Source: Promethearchaeota archaeon (GTDB taxonomy: Archaea > Asgardarchaeota > Lokiarchaeia > Sigynarchaeales > SOKP01). Taken from it: a stretch of DNA of 10,080 nt. How positions within the stretch are numbered: position 1 is the first letter of the stretch; the number at the start of each line of letters is the position of its first letter. This document shows, piece after piece, positions 6,048 to 10,080 of this stretch. Position numbers and translations under genes: made by a program. The notes under the pieces are model-generated. The model saw only the letters and a list, made by a program, of their open reading frames with translations. It was not told the origin of the DNA and searched no databases. The stretch lies in contig JAHLWV010000070.1 of assembly GCA_019057735.1 (NCBI GenBank), positions 1 to 10,080 on the forward strand. Direction: 5' to 3'.

Positions 6048-7391
6048 ATGAATGAAAAAAGTAAAGTAATAACGACTGGACCTCCTGTCTCAGGCATGTT
6101 TGCTCCCGACCAAGAAAATTTAGTTGAACCTGATTCTCACGCGGAATTAGATTACGAGCGTTGCGTTCAATGCGGCTATTGCCGACTTGTTTGTAGAGTA
6201 TATAATACAACTTACGCCGAAAGAGATTATGCTGGAGGTCGAAATAGAATCCTCAAATCACTTGCTCACGGAGAGATTGATTTTGACAAAGAAAAAATCA
6301 TCGATGCGATCTATCAATGTATGTTATGTGGTGCTTGTCGCACAGTCTGTCCAAACGGTATCGACACATTAGAAGTTTTCCAAACCTATAGACACACTGC
6401 TGTTAAAAAAGGAGTAATGCCGGGAAAATTAGCGGTTCTAAGGAATTCGATTGTAACAAACAAAAATCCATTTTTAGAAAGCGGAACCGATAGATTTAAC
6501 TGGTGCGATTCTCAGTCATGTAACGAAGGACATATGGCGTATGAACGAGCTGTAGAGCACAAAAGAAAAATTGAATCTGGGGAACTAAAAGTAGATGAAA
6601 TTCAAGAGCATCTTGTAGGATATTTTGTTGGATGCACTTCTGCTTATAGAAATAACGAGCTTGTGACAGCCACTAGTAGGATTTTAGAAAAACTTGGCGT
6701 GAAATTCATTGTTTTTCCTGACGAGCAATGTTGTGGTTCAGTTCTATTTCGAACTGGACTTGATGACGATGCAATGGATCTTGTTGCGAAAAACATTAAT
6801 ATGATTCGTGAATTAGGCGTGAAAGAAGTAGTATTTAGCTGCTCCGGATGCTATTCTACAATGAACATTGAATATAACAAGTTCACAGATAATAACCTTG
6901 GATTTGAACTCAATCACATGGTTCAATTTGTTCCTAGATATGTAAAAGAAAAAGGTCTTAAAATAAGATATACGAAACGAACAAAAGAAAATCCTTTAGT
7001 AGTTACTTATCATGATCCATGCCATCTCGGAAGATATTCCGACATTTACGACGAACCAAGAGAACTCATTAATATGATTGAAGGCCTCAAGTTAGTTGAA
7101 ATGAAACATAACAGAGAAATGTCGTGGTGTTGTGGAGCTGGTGGGGGCGTACGCGCTCTTTATGGAGAGATTTCAAGCGATATCGCAAGTAATCGATTAG
7201 ATGAAACTACCGCATGCTGGGAAAATATTAATGAAGATAGGTTGAAAGAAGCTTTGGAAACAAAAGCAGAAGCTCTTGTAAGCGCTTGCGTATTTTGTAA
7301 GAACAACCTCTCTCTAGCAGCAAAAGACACTAACTCAGACATGCCAGTAATTGATTTGAGTCAAATACTTGAAGATTGTGAATTTTATTAA
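6048..7391 (+). CDS. HdrD/GlcF-like Fe-S oxidoreductase with two CCG domains
   Basis: A 447-residue soluble protein. Two ferredoxin-type [4Fe-4S] motifs lie near the N-terminus: C39-x2-C42-x2-C45-x3-C49 (CVQCGYCRLVC) and C91-x2-C94-x2-C97-x3-C101 followed by Pro. Two complete CCG (cysteine-rich, DUF224) domains follow: C196, C228-C229, C265-x2-C268, and C325, C361-C362, C414-x2-C417. In HdrB/HdrD such domains hold noncubane [4Fe-4S] clusters that act at disulfides; in GlcF, GlpC and LutA relatives they serve 2-hydroxy-acid or glycerol-3-phosphate dehydrogenases. Next to a GlcD-type flavoprotein, the likely role is electron transfer from its FAD to a membrane acceptor, perhaps the 6-TM protein upstream; disulfide reduction cannot be excluded. 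An extra pair, C153 and C158 (NWCDSQSCN), is outside the known motifs. The gene closes the transcription unit and is followed by oligo-T runs. Confidence 0.93.
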   Translation: MNEKSKVITTGPPVSGMFAPDQENLVEPDSHAELDYERCVQCGYCRLVCRVYNTTYAERDYAGGRNRILKSLAHGEIDFDKEKIIDAIYQCMLCGACRTVCPNGIDTLEVFQTYRHTAVKKGVMPGKLAVLRNSIVTNKNPFLESGTDRFNWCDSQSCNEGHMAYERAVEHKRKIESGELKVDEIQEHLVGYFVGCTSAYRNNELVTATSRILEKLGVKFIVFPDEQCCGSVLFRTGLDDDAMDLVAKNINMIRELGVKEVVFSCSGCYSTMNIEYNKFTDNNLGFELNHMVQFVPRYVKEKGLKIRYTKRTKENPLVVTYHDPCHLGRYSDIYDEPRELINMIEGLKLVEMKHNREMSWCCGAGGGVRALYGEISSDIASNRLDETTACWENINEDRLKEALETKAEALVSACVFCKNNLSLAAKDTNSDMPVIDLSQILEDCEFY

Positions 7392-7409
7392 AAAATTTTT
7401 ATAATTAAA

Positions 7410-7430
7410 ACTTTTATTTTTTTAATTTTT
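7410..7430 (+). terminator. oligo-T terminator after the HdrD-like gene
   Basis: T-rich runs (cttttattttttt, then ttttt) start about 20 nt after the stop codon, with a further run of seven T at 7464-7470. They probably end the three-gene transcript. Confidence 0.6.
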
Positions 7431-7509
7431 ATATCTGTTTTTATTTTAAAGTATTCTTCTAACTTTTTTTGTGTGCTTTTATATGTTTAGGATAGAAGCT
7501 AGAGTAGAC

Positions 7510-7532
7510 AAAACCTCAATAAATTAGGTTTT
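7510..7532. repeat. inverted repeat AAAACCT / AGGTTTT
   Basis: A perfect 7-bp inverted repeat (aaaacct at 7510-7516, aggtttt at 7526-7532) with a 9-nt A/T loop, followed by one more T. It could be a weak hairpin terminator backing up the T runs, or an operator for serA, whose ATG is 86 nt downstream. Confidence 0.5.
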
Positions 7533-7581
7533 TAATACGAAAAGATAATAAATTTACGGTATTTATTTTTATTAAGCGTTG

Positions 7582-7594
7582 AATTATAATTTAA
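7582..7594 (+). promoter_or_regulatory. putative TATA box for serA
   Basis: The stretch aattataatttaa is centred about 30 nt before the ATG at 7618. That would give a leaderless or nearly leaderless mRNA, consistent with the absence of an SD site before this gene. A second candidate, ttatata, at 7598-7604 is too close to the ATG. Confidence 0.4.
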
Positions 7595-7617
7595 TTGTTA
7601 TATAGGTTTGAACGATT

Positions 7618-9222
7618 ATGGAACTAAAGAATTATAAAATTTTGATCTCAGATGGTTTAGCTCAGGAAGGAATTGAAATCTTAAAGAAATTCAAAAATAT
7701 TGAGATTACGGTTAATGGGAAAACGAGTAAACAAGAACTTCTTGAAATAATAGGAAAATTCGATGGAATTATAGTTAGGAGCGCAACCAAAATCACTCCA
7801 GATATAATCAGAGCTGCGAAAAACTTAAAGATTATTGTGCGAGCTGGTACGGGCTACGACAACATCAATATTGAGGAATGTAATAAACAGGGAATTGTCG
7901 TTTTAATAACTCCGTTAGGTAATGCTAATGCCGTGGTTGAGCTAACAATTGGTCTCATGTTAAATTTTGCGCGAAATATATATAAAGCTAACTTTTCTAT
8001 GCGTGAAGGTAAATGGGATAAAAAAATCCTGAGAGGGTCCGAATTGAGAGGTAAAACTTTAGGAGTGATAGGATTAGGGAATATTGGTGCCAAGGTTGTA
8101 AAAAAATGTCAAATATTTAACATGGAAGTTATAGCTTTCGATAAATTTGTTCCGAAAAAACGAGGTCAAGATTTAGGCGTTGAGTTATTAGATAATTTTG
8201 AAGCTTTTTTAGCTCGATCAGATTATATCACAATTCATGTTCCTCTAACAGCTCAAACAAAAGATTTAATTAGCTATTCTGAGATAGAAAAAATGAAATC
8301 TACTGCGGTTATTGTTAATATGGCCCGAGGAGGGGTGGTTAATGAGCAAGCTCTATACGATGCTCTAAAAAACAAAAAAATTGGTGGAGCGTGCATAGAT
8401 GTTTTTGCTAAAGAACCAGTTGATCCTAAAGATACCCCTTTTATTGGATTAGATAATTGTATTACAACACCTCACTTAGGGGCTAGCACTTTTGAAGCTC
8501 AAATTGAAGTAGCGAAATTAGCAGCGGAAAGAATAATCCAAGCTCTTAATTCCAAAATATTCGTTAACGCTGTTAATATTTCTTTTAACATGTCAGAAGA
8601 AATGGCAGATGTATATCGGCCTTATATCGAATTAGGGGCTTCTTTAGGTAGGTTCATTACTCAGTTTAACCTCTCAAAAATTATAAGTGTGAAAATTAAG
8701 TATAAAGGAGAGATATTTACTAACTTTGAACCGATAAAAGCTGTGATATTACAGTCACTCTTTGATGGGAGGTTGATAGATATAATAACCTACATTAATA
8801 TAGAAGAGATTTTAAAAGAAAATAAAATTAACATGGTTGTAGAAAAATACGTTAAACCAATCAATTACGAAAATTACATTAAAATTTCAATAATGGCTGA
8901 AGATGGTTCTATTACAAAAATTGCAGGAACAGTTTTCTCAGAAAAACCTCGAATCGTTGAGATAAACGGACTTTTTTACGACTTCGCCCCATCGAACTAC
9001 ATGCTCGCTTTAAGAAATCACGATGTACCTGGAGTTATCGGGAATATTGGAACATTTTTAGGGAATAAAGGAATAAACATAGCCGGGCTTCAATGCGGAA
9101 GAAAAGAGAAGGGTAATATCGCAATATCAATCATCACGCTAGACGAAGCGGTCTCTAACGAAGACCTGAATGAACTCAAGAAATTTCCCGATATAATTGA
9201 CGCTTATGGAATAAAACTATAG
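7618..9222 (+). CDS. serA: D-3-phosphoglycerate dehydrogenase, long form
   Basis: Catalyses NAD-dependent oxidation of 3-phosphoglycerate to 3-phosphohydroxypyruvate, the first step of serine synthesis in the cytosol. The 534 residues match the long form of the enzyme. Seen in order: substrate-domain motif VRAGTGYDNI (74-83); NAD-binding G152-x-G154-x2-G157 with D175 at the end of the second strand, as expected for NAD preference; NMARGG (234-239) with catalytic R237; DVFAKEP with E266; TPHLGAST with H286. These give the Arg-Glu-His set of D-2-hydroxyacid dehydrogenases. An allosteric substrate-binding (ASB) domain follows at about 315-455, then a C-terminal ACT domain (about 461-534, MLALRNHDVPGVIGNIG), usually the serine feedback site. 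The ATG start gives a normal N-terminus (YKILISDGL). It appears to be its own transcript, with T runs and a promoter-like region upstream and hypE 82 nt downstream. Confidence 0.95.
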   Translation: MELKNYKILISDGLAQEGIEILKKFKNIEITVNGKTSKQELLEIIGKFDGIIVRSATKITPDIIRAAKNLKIIVRAGTGYDNINIEECNKQGIVVLITPLGNANAVVELTIGLMLNFARNIYKANFSMREGKWDKKILRGSELRGKTLGVIGLGNIGAKVVKKCQIFNMEVIAFDKFVPKKRGQDLGVELLDNFEAFLARSDYITIHVPLTAQTKDLISYSEIEKMKSTAVIVNMARGGVVNEQALYDALKNKKIGGACIDVFAKEPVDPKDTPFIGLDNCITTPHLGASTFEAQIEVAKLAAERIIQALNSKIFVNAVNISFNMSEEMADVYRPYIELGASLGRFITQFNLSKIISVKIKYKGEIFTNFEPIKAVILQSLFDGRLIDIITYINIEEILKENKINMVVEKYVKPINYENYIKISIMAEDGSITKIAGTVFSEKPRIVEINGLFYDFAPSNYMLALRNHDVPGVIGNIGTFLGNKGINIAGLQCGRKEKGNIAISIITLDEAVSNEDLNELKKFPDIIDAYGIKL

Positions 9223-9253
9223 ATAAAATTGTAATTCTTATGAACACTACGAA

Positions 9254-9261
9254 TTTATAAT
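9254..9261 (+). promoter_or_regulatory. putative TATA box for hypE
   Basis: The stretch tttataat lies about 47 nt before the ATG at 9305 and would give a leader of about 20 nt. There is no SD before hypE. The T-rich run at 9277-9300 may also serve as a terminator for serA. Weak call in A/T-rich sequence. Confidence 0.25.
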
Positions 9262-9304
9262 CTAAATTCTAAATGCTTTTAATTTTTATTTCTTATTTTC
9301 TAGT

Positions 9305-10080
9305 ATGAGTATGAAAAAAGTGAGTTCAAATGTAATTACATTAGCTCATGGTGCTGGTGGAAAATTGCAAGAAGAACTGATCTCGTTTGTTACTAGAAAT
9401 ATTACGTTCAAAAACGTGAACAATGGTATAGGAGTTGAAGAACTTGACGATGGAGCAACAATACCTTTAGATGATTATGAAAAAGAATTTGTGATTACGG
9501 CCGATGGACACACTGTTTATCCGCTTTTTTTTCCTGGGGGCAATTTAGGGACATTAAGCGTTTGTGGCACGATAAACGATTTAATCATGATGGGTGCGCG
9601 ACCTATAGCATTAACGTCGATAGTCATCATAGAGGAGGGTTTTAAATTCGAACAACTAAACAAAATTCTCAATTCTTTTAATAACAAAGCCAAAGAAGCG
9701 AATGTTGGAATTATAGCTGGAGACACTAAGGTAATGCCTAAGGGGACCCTGAACGAAATGATAATGGCAACTACAGGCATTGGGATCAAGGATAAAAACA
9801 TAAAGGTGTTAGATAATAATTTAAAACCGGGAGACAAAATTATTGTAACTGGGAGTATTGGTGATCATGGAACGGCTTTAATTGGGAGTCGTGAAGGATT
9901 GAATATCTCAACAGACTTGAATTCTGATGTAGCACACTTACTTGATATTTACCATGTTCTTAAAGAAGAAATTGAAAATAATCACATCCACGCAATGAAA
10001 GACCCAACAAGAGGAGGAATAGCAGGAGCACTTAACGATTGGGCAAATAAATCGGATGTAAGTATTACTTTAGAAGAAGA
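9305..10080 (+). CDS. hypE: hydrogenase maturation protein HypE, 5' part
   Basis: HypE takes a carbamoyl group on its C-terminal cysteine from HypF and dehydrates it with ATP to a thiocyanate, the source of the CN ligands of the [NiFe]-hydrogenase active site. The reading frame starts MSMKKVSSN and stays open to the last base, giving about 258 residues of an expected 330-340; the C-terminal cysteine lies outside the window. Motifs seen: TLAHGAGGK (12-20), ELDDGATIP (46-54), TADGHTVYPLFFPGG (65-79), GTINDLIMMGA (88-98), AGDTKV (138-143), GDHGTA (186-191) and DPTRGGIAG (233-241), the AIR synthase-like ATP-binding plan. The start may be ATG 9305 or ATG 9311; neither has an SD. Its presence implies a [NiFe] hydrogenase elsewhere in the genome. 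A minus-strand open frame at 9517-9837 is its shadow. Confidence 0.93.
   Translation, partial: MSMKKVSSNVITLAHGAGGKLQEELISFVTRNITFKNVNNGIGVEELDDGATIPLDDYEKEFVITADGHTVYPLFFPGGNLGTLSVCGTINDLIMMGARPIALTSIVIIEEGFKFEQLNKILNSFNNKAKEANVGIIAGDTKVMPKGTLNEMIMATTGIGIKDKNIKVLDNNLKPGDKIIVTGSIGDHGTALIGSREGLNISTDLNSDVAHLLDIYHVLKEEIENNHIHAMKDPTRGGIAGALNDWANKSDVSITLEE

Larger units (their letters stand above)
7392..7617. other. 226-nt spacer before serA
   Basis: I see no ORF or RNA gene here. From left to right it holds oligo-T terminators (7410-7430, 7464-7470), an inverted repeat (7510-7532), then A/T-rich promoter-like sequence before serA. Confidence 0.5.

Noticed and set aside
5855..6210. Minus-strand frames of 80 and 90 residues over the flavoprotein / Fe-S gene junction
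   Set aside because: They are antisense to two confident genes, rich in Phe/Leu/Ser from the reverse of A-rich DNA, with no start signal.
9517..9837. 106-residue minus-strand open frame
   Set aside because: It is antisense to the well-supported hypE frame, which carries all the family motifs there.
1..10080. tRNA, rRNA, CRISPR array, insertion sequence or prophage remnant
   Set aside because: No cloverleaf-like or GC-rich RNA segment, regularly spaced repeat, transposase or terminal inverted repeat was seen in any spacer.

Overview
The window is AT-rich (by eye about one third G+C) and all its genes lie on the + strand. It looks archaeal. The spacers carry TATA-like boxes and oligo-T terminators, the ribosome binding sites resemble GAGGTGA, and the gene content (HdrD-type CCG iron-sulfur protein, long-form SerA, HypE, heme O synthase) fits an archaeon. 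An Asgard-type lineage with partly aerobic or nitrogen-oxide respiration is possible, but nothing here proves it.

Left and centre (about 99-7391) form a membrane-bioenergetic locus of six genes: a 7-TM protein of unknown family; a 12-TM protein whose histidines are spaced like those of heme-copper oxidase / nitric oxide reductase (HCO/NOR) catalytic subunits; a CtaB-type protoheme IX farnesyltransferase (heme O synthase); a 6-TM histidine-bearing protein; a GlcD-type FAD oxidoreductase; and an HdrD/GlcF-type Fe-S protein with two ferredoxin-type cysteine quartets and two complete CCG domains. The last three are tightly packed (gaps of 16 and 32 nt) with clear Shine-Dalgarno sites and are probably one transcript. 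A reasonable reading is that the flavoprotein oxidises an organic acid such as lactate or glycolate, electrons pass through the Fe-S/CCG subunit to the 6-TM membrane subunit (an HdrDE-like arrangement) and a membrane carrier, and the HCO/NOR-like protein is the terminal reductase, with heme supplied through CtaB. No CuA subunit II, NorC or cytochrome c gene is visible.

Right side (7618-10080): after a 226-nt spacer with oligo-T runs and an A/T-flanked inverted repeat comes long-form D-3-phosphoglycerate dehydrogenase (serA). It is followed by the 5' part of hypE (hydrogenase maturation), which runs off the end of the window. These two look like ordinary housekeeping or maturation genes unrelated to the locus on the left.

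The most interesting object is the 1286-2818 gene. It appears to be a divergent HCO/NOR superfamily member with an Asn-His pair in place of the usual His-His and a Gln where NOR has its FeB-ligand Glu, and it shows a visible internal repeat. No tRNA, rRNA, CRISPR array or mobile element was seen.
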